Shown: positions 46,368 through 57,506 of the stretch, in pieces
Position numbering within the stretch: the stretch's first letter is position 1
How the letters are laid out: every line of letters begins with the position of its first letter
Assembly: GCA_051530055.1 (NCBI GenBank)
Contig: CM121341.1
Coordinates: 12,276,001 to 12,340,000 of the forward strand
Direction of reading: 5' to 3'
DNA from: Neoechinorhynchus agilis
Lineage: Eukaryota; Acanthocephala
Length of the DNA stretch: 64,000 nucleotides
The notes under the pieces: generated by a model
Told to the model about the DNA's origin: nothing
Seen by the model: only the letters and a program-made list of their open reading frames with translations
The model's database searches: none
Position numbers and translations under genes: made by a program

Positions 46368-49300
46368 TTAAGGCAAACTTGTGGTCACAACAAGTAGTGT
46401 ATAATCATTGTCCGGAATGGAATATAATACAATAACGCGATTGTTGTGTACATACCTGGCTTCACATACATAGTTTGCAACTTCCGTCAAATGATCCGCA
46501 TCGGGTCTCCGCAACTCCGATACCAGTTCAGCAACATCTTCCTCAAAAGCTTCTTTTTCACTCAAATTGACATTAATTCGTCCACTTATCAACTTCATAA
46601 GGTTAATACTTGAATTCGTCAATATAAAAGAAGTCGAAACCGAAGGAAGGAAAATCTGCGCCAATGCCCTCAATCGATACTTTATTATCCCCTCATATTT
46701 TCTTTTAGAAATCCCTTGGCAGCAAATTATATTGTGAACATTCGAAGATCCGAAAGCTGATTTATGAATTGTGCTCGTACGATACGGTCTGATTGCATGT
46801 TGACTGCCTTGATTCGATGGGTCTTTGATTTGTTCGTACAGGTTCCAACACTTGTCATATCCATCTTCATCGTTGATTCGATAAGACTTTTGTGGATGTT
46901 CATCGGTCAATCGAGTGCTCAGGTTGAACGTTAATCCCTGTTTCCATGCATTTCGACATATATCGGTGAGATGTGGATGTAAATGGGTGTTTCCTGGAGC
47001 GAGTACGTCCATGGGAGTTTTAAAGTCGTTGCCATTAAATCGAAACACTGTCTTACAAAACTTGTCCATGTTGATTAAAAGTCCTATTGCGTGACCGAAA
47101 AATGAACTTTCGCCCGGAGTGCTGATCGCAATACGATATAAAAGTTTATCATAGCGTCCGCCACTACAAATTATCTCGCGTTTATCCGCTCCTGGATGTA
47201 CTAGGACGCATTGAAAAAATACGCCTTTATAATCCGTGGGGAAAAGCGAGGGAGCGAAATGGACCTTTGGCGATGGAATGAGAAGGTTAGTACTTATGTA
47301 TTTAAGTGCAAACCTAATAAAATAATCACCATGGACAAAGTGTTGCATCTAATACTTATAACCTATTGGTTACGTAAAGAACATAAAATAAAATATGTAA
47401 TAAAATCCTGACTTCATATTTCATTAAAAAAAGAATTAAACTAGACTAATAAAATTTCACGAAAAAAACGTGTGCCCTAAAATCCTGATTTAAAATTTAA
47501 GATATTCTACACATATAATTCAAATATAAATTCAAGACAAATGATCAAATTACACAGTGCAATCATCCATTGAAAGGGCGAACTTTCAAATTAGATTGAA
47601 AATGATCAGTTTAAAGATCTGACTGAAATGGCATATTTTAATTTAGTCTTAAATCTAAAAAATATGACATACCAATAAGTCCTTAAATTATTAAAGAGTT
47701 TGCAACACGTTGTCTCTTAATAGTTTGTTTTTCAAGTTTAGAAACCTACGGAACTGAGTACTCACTTCAAACGAACACTCTGATTTCCTCAAACCCATCA
47801 CAAGCGAATATATTTCCTCGAGAGCTACTTTTAATTTCGTTCTTTCCTAAATTATGAAAATATTTGCGAATTCTTTTAAATGTGTTCCCCACCTTATTTT
47901 TTAACATATACGCAAATTTAGTCTGACAATCGTGGACAGGTACTTCCAATTTTATTAAGATCGATTCAAAAGCAAAGAAAACGCTTTAAAGCGACCTCGC
48001 TAAAAGATAAAGGAGTTCATTAATGGGCTTATCACCGATTTTGGATCTAAGTTCGTCTATTTTGCCAACACTTAAAGCCTGAATGATTGCTGGAAAGTAA
48101 GCCTCTAAATCGATTCCAGCAGACTGTACTAATTCAGTCAAAACATCTGAATGACTTATGCGTACGATTAAATCATTGGCTGGTATGCTAGGCAAGTTGG
48201 CAGATATGATTTCGTCTAGTACAGAGAGGACTTCAAGTTCCGGCAATAGAGTCTTATCGTTCATTGTCACAATATCAAAAGAGCATTCGTTGGTTTGAAG
48301 AGGATGACCGACCGAAGACGAGTATGTCATTCCAAACTCAAATCTTTTAATATATTGGATATTATTGTGAACAACGTAGATCCCAAACGCCTCTCTCAAA
48401 TCATTCCTTAATTTATGAACACTGCCATCGGCTCCCATGATGACATCAAAGTAATTTTGACCTGTAAGACGCGGACACAGGGTTGGACTCTGAGTCGAAA
48501 CAGCTCCATGTCTTAAAAATATCTGAGATAAACTAGCATATACCTTCAAAAATACAGAAGCCTCACTGTGTTGCAATTTAGGGGAAATCTTTTCAAAATC
48601 ATAAAATCGATTTGTAGGCAATGGATGATCATTCAAAAGCATCACCATAAGTCTCCTAAATGCCGTAGAATTCCGATCGCGTAAAGCGATCTTTATAATT
48701 TCGTTTATTTGTTCACTCGATCCTTTTGGGATCAAATCAGATTTTAAGATCGACACAGCGCTTGGACGTAGACTTGCATCGTGGTTCAAAAGCTGTCTTA
48801 CAAGCCTATATTGAAGAGAATTGCGATTCCCGTTCGGCCAGATAATCTCTGGCCTTCTCACATCCATAATAGCGAGTGCTCGTTCGCTGGCAGTCGAGAA
48901 ATAATTCCACATTTCGTATAGGATTATACCAAGACTGTACATATCGACCGATGGTGTAGCTTTTGCGGATTTAGGACGAAGAAGTTCGGGTGCCATATAC
49001 GAAAATGTTCCGACTGCGCTCGAAGAAATAGTCGAATCTAAATCTCCGGTGCCCTGCATCGACGCCCTGTTTATCTGCTGGTGACCCGTGTCTGCCATTG
49101 TAGCCGCTAGACCGAAATCGCCGATTTTTGCATTATTTAATGAATCAAAGAAAATATTAGCTGGTTTCAAATCTCTATGTATCACCGCTTTTGAATGAAT
49201 ATATGAAAGACCTTCGAGAATGTCGCGAAATATTCGCCAAATAAGATCACTTCGGCCGTTCAAATATCCGTTGTCTAGAATGTGCAAAAGGGAACTTCCT

Positions 49301-51562
49301 TCACAATACTCCATTTGGATAAACAGTACTTGATGAGAACTGCATTCGTTTATTGAGCAATCGTTTGACCATTTAGAAATTGACCTATCATCGTAGCCAT
49401 CCTCGTCAGCGCTATAATCATCACGAAATTCGATTTTCACACTTTCTGTTTCGCGCTTCGGCATAAAACTTATTGATTGGGTGCTTTCTTCACTAGAGCT
49501 ATCCAGCTCCGAATCTGATTGTCTCAAATCACCAGCAACGTCAGTCCATGTTGCAAAATATCGAACTACGTTCGGATGGTAAAGTTTTGACAAGACTGCA
49601 CTTTCCTTCACAATTGCCCGATTTTCTTTATTGCTTTTTCTCGAAAGTTCAACCATTTTAATGGCATACATCGAAGAATCGAATTTGTTTTTAACTTTCC
49701 ATACACGACCGAACCCACCCTTTCCAATCATTGAAACAATTTCAAAATCACGATCGAGACGACAATATTCGTTCATTTGTTCTTTTAATAAATCCATTTG
49801 ATCGATTATTTCTTCATAAACAGCCGAATCGGAGTTTGGTTTTAAGAACGGATGAGATTTAAGTGCTGATATTGACGAGCTTGGATTATAACACTTTTCT
49901 ATAAAAGTTAACAACTTCGTCGGTGTGCTGGTTGGAATATGCAAATCAAATTTCATGACAGAACAGCGTTAGTATGACCAAGGTATTTTTAAACGTTTAC
50001 AAAAATCAAAGATATGGATTTACTTTTCAGAATTTTGTGTATATATCAATAAATACGAATTATTTTAAACGTAAGATAAGATATTGGTTTTTCGTTCATA
50101 TTGCGGATAAATTCCAAAATGACGTAATCTATGTATTAAGGACGTTCCCTGATTAACTTAATAAAGCACCTTTTAAAAGCGGGAAAAATCGAATCCTACC
50201 AGAAACCGAATACACTAATACTTACGCCGTCTGTTTTAAACATTCTCCTTGATAAAGAGAAAGAGCCAAGGTTCCAGCATCCTGAATATCGATCGAATTA
50301 GCAATTGCACTCTTTAAGGTATTGCCGGTAAGATATTCGGCAAAGAGTTGATCCACCTTCGGGACAATATCATGAGCGCAAATGACAAAATCTCCGTCTG
50401 TTCCAATGAGAACTGTACCACAAGAAATGGATCCAGCGACAATATTCGCTTCGTGAAGCAGAGAAATCGAATCGACTACTGATGACAGAACCTTTCGAAT
50501 AAAGTCCTCACCAAATGTCTGACCGGGAGCCGATGAACCAACGGCGTTCAACATTACACTAAGAGGTAATGCACCGGGTCTCATTTCCGTTAGAACATCA
50601 AGAGTAACTATTGATTTGCTTACAAATAGATCGTAAGATACGTAATTCTCAGTTGATTTGAACTTATTTCTTATTAGATGATCAAATCGTTTTAAAATGC
50701 ATTCCAACTATTTAAAGAAGATGTAATTAGGGGAAGATTTGACTCCAAAATTAAGACTTGCCTTTTCCTTGAAGGTATCAACCGTCTTATCGTTTGATCC
50801 CTTTCCAAATACAATTTCCCAACTGTAAACCCGGACAAGAGCGCCCGAATCAGCGATGGAACCGCAGTATACAGAGTGGATATCGGTGGAAAATGTAGAG
50901 AGCGTGCAGGAAAGATTAACCGATACAGATTTGTACCTCCGAAAATCCAGTCGATCATGGACAGCATGAGGAAATCGATTTAGAGTAACATAATCGTCAG
51001 GACTTGAATCATTAATTTGATCCTTGTCATATTCGACTCCAGAACGGAGAGTCGAAATTCTCCGTCGTTGACAGGAGTGTTTATGTTCGAAGAATGTACT
51101 AAGGTAATGAACAATTGATTCTATTATTGGATAGATCATGTGCTATTGTGATATTCGTTGTTAGTTTGTATAACAACGATTTTATAGACTTACCCCACGT
51201 AAACAATTTCGACCAACAACCATGGCCTTTTCGGCGGCCTCGTTCAAGATTTGCTCAGTAAGTGGATTTTCAACGACAATAAGAGAAGGTGCTGGCATCA
51301 CTTTAAGTTTCGGAAGACTAAAAAATAATTATTAAATTTAACGAACAGCTGAGGTTTACGTATGGTTGCATTCTTAAATACCGAAAAGGTAAGGTTTTTG
51401 GATCATGCAAACATTGGATTCTATAAGGAAAGCAGCAAGCAAGAATAGTGTGCAACCACTACTAGAAATCAAAATTAACGACGTAGTCAGGCAAATTATA
51501 GATTGTAAACATTCTAAAAGTGCGTCCATGATAGGACTATCAGAAAAGTTTACCGAGGTCAT
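46368..51562 (-). CDS. EIF2AK4: eIF2-alpha kinase GCN2
   Basis: GCN2 senses amino-acid starvation through uncharged tRNA and stalled ribosomes and phosphorylates eIF2-alpha. Parts, in order along the minus strand: RWD end (exons about 51317-51190 and 51143-50762: ILNEAAEKAMVVGRNCLRG, YPIIESIVHYLSTFFEHK); pseudokinase (50707-50226, then after a 298 nt intron LLTFIEKCYNPSSS and HPFLKP). The kinase is in the exon from 49927: MIGKGGFGRVWKVKN, YAIKMVELSRKS, HRDLKPANIFFDSL, KIGDFGLAATM, YMAPELLRP, with the usual acidic insert between N-lobe strands. The HisRS-like domain follows (FLRHGAVSTQSPTLCPRL, IKRFEFGMTYSS), and after a 501 nt intron 47264-46368 (GVFFQCVLVHPGADKREI, CSGGRYDKLLYRI), ending with the C-terminal dimer region. 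The catalytic Lys, HRD and DFG are present. Exon joins around 47990-47800 and the first exon (51562) are unresolved. One intron is GC-AG. Confidence 0.92.
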
Positions 51563-52500
51563 TGATTTTTTAAACCATTAAATTTTATTTGTTAAAGTAC
51601 AAAACGTGTAATCACCACCGTCCGCAAAATTGGAGCTTCTCTCCTTCCTCGGCTGTCGCTATCACGCTAGCAGCATTAACATCAAAACGAAGAATATTCG
51701 AATAAATTAGATTAAAGAAAAGTAAACATAGCGATTAGAATGTGCATACAATCAATTCCATACTAAATACCTAGGAGAAAACGACAAAATCTTTCAATGG
51801 GAAAAATAACATCAAATATCTCAAAGATTAAAAGTCAATTTTCGCAAACTTCATCAACATAGGAAAATGCTCTAACCTGCTGGGGTAACATTTTGGAAAT
51901 GTAAATTGAACAATAGCGAGTTCCTTAATTTGTCCACCCCAGGAATGTATTAACAATCGAATGGTTACCATAAATCCGCACATCTGTGGGGTTTTAGCCT
52001 GTTGATTTTAAAAGCACTCTAAAGATCATCTAACCTCCAGATCATCAATTTTATCGGTTTCGGAAATTCGAGAAACCTTCAGTTGCTTTGCATAGATGTA
52101 ATTGAGGCAGTGGAGTTCAGATCGAACACATTCATTGTCAACGTGTCTTAAATTTACCATTGATTAAGCGAATCTGAAAACTTAATGAACGATTACAGAG
52201 GCGTCCAAACCATATACACTTCTTATAACTGCAACGACGACGTATTGCATAAAAAGACTACAGTCACTTCATGAAGTGTTAAATATACGCAACCCTGAGA
52301 TGTGTACTATTTTCGGGCGTAGAAATATTTGAAATGGTTTTGATATAAGAATTTCAGAAAGCGAAAATCGCAAAGATTTGATGTGGCGAGAGAGAAGTTT
52401 CGAACGAAATGATCGAATTAAAGGATGCCATTTAAGACTACAGTTCTTATTCGAGCTTTGTAACGAAGATTCAAAGGGGTAGAAATAGAAATTCATAAAT
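51563..52500. other. Intergenic region
   Basis: No gene seen. A stretch near 51610-51665 resembles 32505-32570. AT-rich. Confidence 0.4.
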
Positions 52501-52711
52501 ATTGACCTGTGGTGAATATACTCGCCCGAAATAAATTTTTTTTATTGTAATGAAATATTTCGAAAGAGGAAACCTCGCCTCATCAATCATTGTTAAAGTG
52601 TTTTATTCGCACACACTTTAACAATGATTGATGAGGCGAGGTTTCTTAGTGAAATATTTCAGTACAATAAAATGATTTTTAATCGGGTGAGTATATTCAC
52701 CACAAGTCAAT
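52501..52711. mobile_element. Near-palindromic short inverted-repeat element, family A
   Basis: About 211 bp. The ends are inverted (ATTGACCTGTGGTGAATATA left, GTATATTCACCACAAGTCAA right). The middle is a second long inverted repeat (GAAACCTCGCCTCATCAATC on each strand), so almost the whole element can fold on itself. It shares the inner sequence and right flank (ATTTACCATCCCGA) with the family-A copy at 1429-1582. Confidence 0.88.
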
Positions 52712-53668
52712 ATTTACCATCCCGAGGGATTTTCTCGATGTGATTAATTCCTAAATAGGATGAATGATGCGAAATTCTAACTCAATTTCGACAGACACTA
52801 AATAACGAGGATGCACGTTAAGATATTCACGGTGATAGATTTAAATCACGAATTGATCTTGCTTGCGCCTACATCGAAGGAACTTTTTATTAAGTATCAA
52901 TGTGCGGCCTTTTTGCATGGCTGATAATTTTCCTTGGGCACACAGCCCACCGATCTGGTTCAAGGAAGCGCAAAATCACTAATTACCCAAAAAATTTAGA
53001 TAGAATTGATCAAATGACTTATAAAAATCGATGGAAATATACATTCGTTTTTAATGATCTCTTTCGAAGTCGTTAACAAGCGAACTAAATAACAATATAT
53101 TACTTGTTAATCATAGAATTTCGAGAATTGTCTTTTATTGCATTTGTCGATACCGTCAAATTACTCGAGAAGACTACACTAAAATTACTTTTTAGAACTA
53201 CAAGCAATAGTTAAAAAAATAAAATTCAAAAAGTGCAAATAAATAAATCGAATGTAAATGAAACTTCTTAACATTGAAATCTGAAATGCAAAGCGAATTT
53301 CTTTTCTCTCGGATTTGTGAACTGGAACCTGAGTGTGTAATTTTTAAAATTCGACTATTGTGTGACATCATTATCCTTCCCACGAGTCCAGCGATCATTG
53401 TATTAAATGGCATAAACACCTTCGAAAAATCAACAAGCAAAATTCAAGAATTTTACAATTACGCCTTCGTTCAAAAACTAACAACGATCGAAATCAATTC
53501 GCTCATTTAAGACAATGGTGATCACTAGTTAAAAAGAAGGATTATCAATTATCCGTAAATTTGAAAATCGAACGCGCTCTATTTGTCTGGAAGAATCGTA
53601 TTAGCTCACTCTTTTTTTTAGTTAACAGGGTCGCTGTCTAGTTCACGTTTTCTTGCTACTCCCCTCCA
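52712..53668. other. Intergenic, DNAJA upstream region
   Basis: No gene. Motif CAAATGACTTATAAAAATCG near 53012 recurs near 63505. The DNAJA promoter should lie in the last few hundred bases, but no element is clear. Confidence 0.4.
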
Positions 53669-54883
53669 ATGGTTAAGGAAACCAAATTCTACGAATTGTT
53701 GGGTGTCTCACCAAATGCAACGCCCGAAGAGCTTAAGAAAGCATATCGCAGGTTAGCGCTAAAATACCATCCCGACAAGAATCCCGACGAACCCGAAAAA
53801 TTCAAGTTGATCTCACAAGCCTACGAGGTACTTAGTGATCCCAAAAAACGTAAAATATATGATCGTGGTGGCGAGCAAGCGCTAAAAGAAGGAGCTGGTG
53901 GATTTGATCCGGATCACATGTTTTCCTCACCCATGGATTTGTTTGAACGAATATTCGGTATGGGTGGTCGTCGACGAGAACGGGAGAACAAAGTCAAAGA
54001 CGTGGTTCATCCACTGAGCGTAAGTCTTGAGGAAATGTACAATGGAGCAGTTCGAAAACTGGCTCTTCAGAAAAATGTGATTTGTAAGGAGTGCGAAGGT
54101 CGCGGAGCAATGAACGGCATGTCTGCTGAGGTTTGTGCTGCTTGTAAGGGGAGCGGAATGCGGGTCCGGATTCAACAGATCGCTCCGGGAATGATTCAGC
54201 AAACGCAAGGTCCCTGTGACGAATGCAGAGGTGAAGGAAAACGGATTAACCCCAAGGATAGATGTAGGAAATGTGACGGCCATCAGGTGGTTCGTGAAAG
54301 GAAAATCATTGAAGTAAGAATCGAGAAAGGAATGGAAGATGGGCAGAAAATCACATTCTCCGGTGAAGGTGATCAACATCCTGGCTTAGAACCCGGATCG
54401 ATTATTATTGTTCTAGACGAGAAAAAGCATCCTATTTTCACTAGAAGTGGAGCTGATCTTACAATTGTACTCGATATCACTCTGTCCGAGGCTCTGTGTG
54501 GATTTGAAAGGACGGTGACCACTCTTGATGGACGCGTCCTAGTACTTAGGACCATGACAGGTGAAGTGATTGAACCGGGAGAAATCAAGTGCGTTCTTAA
54601 CGAAGGAATGCCTTTCTATAGAAACATTACGGAACATGGAAGACTTAAAGTTCAATTCAACGTTGTGTTTCCCTCTAAGGGAGACATAGAATCGAGTAAA
54701 CTGGCTAGACTTAAGAATCTTCTACCAAGACCACCGCTAACTATTGTACCGGATGACGCTGACATACTAGATCTTGTTGAACACCAAATCGGGAGGAGTG
54801 GAGGCGAAAGGACTATGTTTATGGGCGAGGATGGAAGTGATGATGAAGGCGGTCCACGGGGAGTACAATGTGCAACCAATTGA
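53669..54883 (+). CDS. Type I Hsp40 co-chaperone (DNAJA family)
   Basis: An intronless 404-residue frame. It activates Hsp70 ATPase and hands over unfolded clients in the cytosol. The J-domain is residues 4-68 ([23 protein letters not shown] at 34-36 in YHPDKNPD), followed by a short Gly/Phe-like linker. The zinc-finger region has four CxxC pairs: C139/C142 (CKECEGRG), C156/C159 (CAACKGSG), C183/C186 (CDECRGEG) and C199/C202 (CRKCDGHQ). C-terminal substrate domains follow ([33 protein letters not shown]). The protein ends GVQCATN, a CaaX-like box in the place where DNAJA1 and DNAJA2 are farnesylated (CQTS, CAHQ). The last residue Asn is uncommon for a farnesyltransferase site. Length and layout match DNAJA1/2/4; which one cannot be said. 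Confidence 0.95.
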   Translation: MVKETKFYELLGVSPNATPEELKKAYRRLALKYHPDKNPDEPEKFKLISQAYEVLSDPKKRKIYDRGGEQALKEGAGGFDPDHMFSSPMDLFERIFGMGGRRRERENKVKDVVHPLSVSLEEMYNGAVRKLALQKNVICKECEGRGAMNGMSAEVCAACKGSGMRVRIQQIAPGMIQQTQGPCDECRGEGKRINPKDRCRKCDGHQVVRERKIIEVRIEKGMEDGQKITFSGEGDQHPGLEPGSIIIVLDEKKHPIFTRSGADLTIVLDITLSEALCGFERTVTTLDGRVLVLRTMTGEVIEPGEIKCVLNEGMPFYRNITEHGRLKVQFNVVFPSKGDIESSKLARLKNLLPRPPLTIVPDDADILDLVEHQIGRSGGERTMFMGEDGSDDEGGPRGVQCATN

Positions 54884-56091
54884 ACTTAAACGATAATTCT
54901 TTTAGTCTCGTCGTCTATGTGAAGGAAGCGTCGGTTTCAGAGGCTTAATATGCGCATAGTGTTCATTTCACATTATAAGTAGGCGTAATTTCTGAGGCGA
55001 CATATTATATCACGTGCAGAATACGATATTTTACAGTCGAAATATCTTTGAATCTATGGACCTATATATAGGTTGCAAATTTAAGCCACTAATAGTCCTT
55101 TGGTTTGCGTCTTTTCCATTCCTTTGCTTCAATAATCCGAGCCAGCGATTTCCCCACTCTAAACGTTTGGCTAGACATCAAAAACCGGTTTTCTCATGTG
55201 TTTATATATCTTATCAGTGGGTGTAGGAAACCAAAGCAATTTTTTTATTGAAGCACAAATGGCATTTTTAATTACGTTATCATTCCGCAACCGTTTTGTA
55301 TTTTAAATATTTTGCGAAGTGTATTGTTCGAAAATTGAGAGTACGATCATTTCTTACTCAAATACCTTCTAAATTATTGCATCCTTTCAGCGTAAACAAT
55401 ACTGATTCATGTGCTGCGCACCGCAGCTCCTCTATCTTACCTTGGTTTCCTGTGTGTCGCATAGAGGCAAACGCAGTAACCGAAAAGTCAAATGGAAAGC
55501 GTCATAGGATCATTTTGCATTGACATTCATCCACTTCTTCATCGAAACACTATATTGTGCCCAGTCGGATAAGTTCGAACATTTCCGTTGCAGGATATCT
55601 GCTTCGCATTCTGTGTGTGGAAATTCACGTCATACATTCGCCAGCGATCATCATCAGATCTTCGCCACCACGCAAGCTCTCGCGGTTTACAAAACAGTCA
55701 CAACTGTGACGTTGACAAGCTCGGTTTCACCGCGCTGCCAGTTCATGACGGTATTCAACAATTAACTTTTTAAGTTTACCTTGCATGTATTGATACCGCC
55801 GCGTTCTTGTAAAGATCCATGGTACGTGTGCAATGTGTGGCAACACTTTTAAAGATGCAACCTATCTCTCTAATGTATAAGATTGTTCTTTTTTCCACCA
55901 TACACGGCTGAGTGGAAACACAGACCACGGATTTCAGGGTCTTGGGCATTGAGCGCGGACCAGCCCTTTCACAGGCTGAAATCGGCGGACTGTGTGCCCA
56001 TTCATCGGTGTATAGTGAAAAATAAATAATCTTACAGATATCTGTCGAACGACTACCAGCTGAGCCACCCATAAGAATGGTAATATCTCTC
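54884..56091. other. Intergenic region next to the rRNA-like segment
   Basis: No gene recognised. If the 18S-like segment at 56092 is a true rRNA end, the stretch left of it would be ITS1 on the minus strand. I searched by eye for 5.8S rRNA and did not find it. Confidence 0.4.
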
Positions 56092-56500
56092 TAATGATCC
56101 TTCCGCAGGTTCACCTACGCAAACTTGGTTACGGCTTTTCCTACAATTGGTTAAATTCGATAAACTTTTAGAGCTTACAGTGACGCGTGCACACCTTTCA
56201 ACCCATTCGAAAACCTCACCAAACTATTCAATTGGTAGTAGCGACCATCGATGTGTACATAGGGCAGGGATTTAGACTGCGCGAAATAATCATTCGCACT
56301 TACTAATTATTCTTCTTTCACGAAGTATGATTACAATCTCGGAACCCAATAAAGAAGACCACTTATGATTCCCTGTTCCTTTAACAATAGGAATGGTTTT
56401 GTGCAACCCCAGACACGCTTCTCTGCGTACAAAGATACATCTAATAATTTAAGCCATCGACCAAGTATCCTTCGCTTCTAACCTTAGGTGCTATGCTTAG
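56092..56500 (-). rRNA. 18S rRNA-like 3' portion, highly divergent
   Basis: On the minus strand this ends exactly with the 18S 3' terminus: the plus strand begins TAATGATCCTTCCGCAGGTT and CACCTACG. Alignment to 18S can then be followed through ACCTCACCAAACTATTCAAT, GGTAGTAGCGACCATCGATG, TGTACATAGGGCAGGGATTT and on through the next 250 nt at falling similarity. The most conserved decoding-site strand (normally GTTACGACTTTTACTTCC) is changed, and similarity fades by about 56500. The rest of 18S is not there. Either it is a decayed rDNA fragment or part of a fast-evolving rRNA gene broken up by repeats; decay seems likelier. Confidence 0.7.
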
Positions 56501-57506
56501 TACCTTCAATGGCTCCTCCGGGTGCGTTGTTCTGTTCCAAATGATTTCAAGGTAAGGTCCCTCCATGTTTCCCCAAGTTTTGTGTTCTTTGCAAGAAAAA
56601 ACTTTGCTTTCGCTATAATTCGCAATATTTGTGCCCTTTCAGCTCGTTTTCTTCACTAACGCAGCGAAAATAAATTTATAACCCAACTTTGATTTCGTCA
56701 TCATATTTATTATTTAATGCGCAAGCTTCGCTTCTAAAATTAGGGTACATGCCTAGCTTTTCCAAGGAGGCTTGCGGAGAAGTTTCCTATGTATGGTAAG
56801 GCTTTGTTCCCCTGCAACAAAGAAACTTCGCTTAGGTCATAACAGTTTGCATTTGTACCATTTCAAATCATTTTTTCGACGTATACTTATTAAAAATGCA
56901 TTTATTACCAAACTTCGCCTAAGTCATCATATTTGAAAATTTATACTCGAAAATCTTCTATCGTACCATTGCACTTCCCTTTAGTCACATCCCAACACTT
57001 CTTATTGTTCGAACCCCTTGAACATTCAACGTCTCAATAAAGAACCACCATAAGGTTCTCTGTGTATTTAGAGAGCTATTTATGACGCCATCAAACAATA
57101 ATCCCTCACTTCTAAGATTGGGTACATGCCTTACTTTTCCAAGGAGGCGCACAGAGGAGCAGCCTCCTATGTATTCCCAGGTTTTGTTCTCCTGCAACAA
57201 CGCAACTTTGCTTAGGTATTAAAACTCAACATTTGTCCCATTTCGAATCATTTTTCGACATAAACTTATCGAAAATGCATTTATTAAGAAACTTGACTTT
57301 CGTCAATCCGATAGCCTTCTATCGTGCCATTGCACTACCTTTGTTTTTCATTCCAACAGTTCTCATGGTTTAAAACCTTTGAACGTATAAATATGGAAAC
57401 ACCATACGCTTCTCTGCGTATTGAGAGAGCTATTTTTGACGTCATCAAACAATCATCCTTCGCTTCTAAGATTAGGGTATGTGCCTTGCTCTTCAAAGGA
57501 GGCTCC
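56395..57506. repeat. Diverged tandem repeats sharing 18S-like sequence
   Basis: Copies of a roughly 350 bp unit can be followed at about 56395-56560, 56716-56830, 57040-57190 and 57395-57506. Common parts are CGCTTCTCTGCGTA, ATCATCCTTCGCTTCTAAGA, TTAGGGTA(C/T)(A/G)TGCC and AAGGAGGC. In the last three, a linker with CATTTCGAATCATTTTTCGA and AAAATGCATTTATTA precedes the unit. The first copy is continuous with the 18S-like segment, so the array seems to have grown from rDNA. Confidence 0.72.

Noticed and set aside
55014-55770. Several plus-strand frames between DNAJA and the 18S-like segment
   Set aside because: They overlap each other, lack domain features and do not form a consistent exon chain.
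56035-56075. tRNA-like D-arm on the minus strand (GGGTGGCTCAGCTGGTAG)
   Set aside because: Only an A-box-like half is present; no T-arm or B-box follows at the right distance and no cloverleaf can be drawn.
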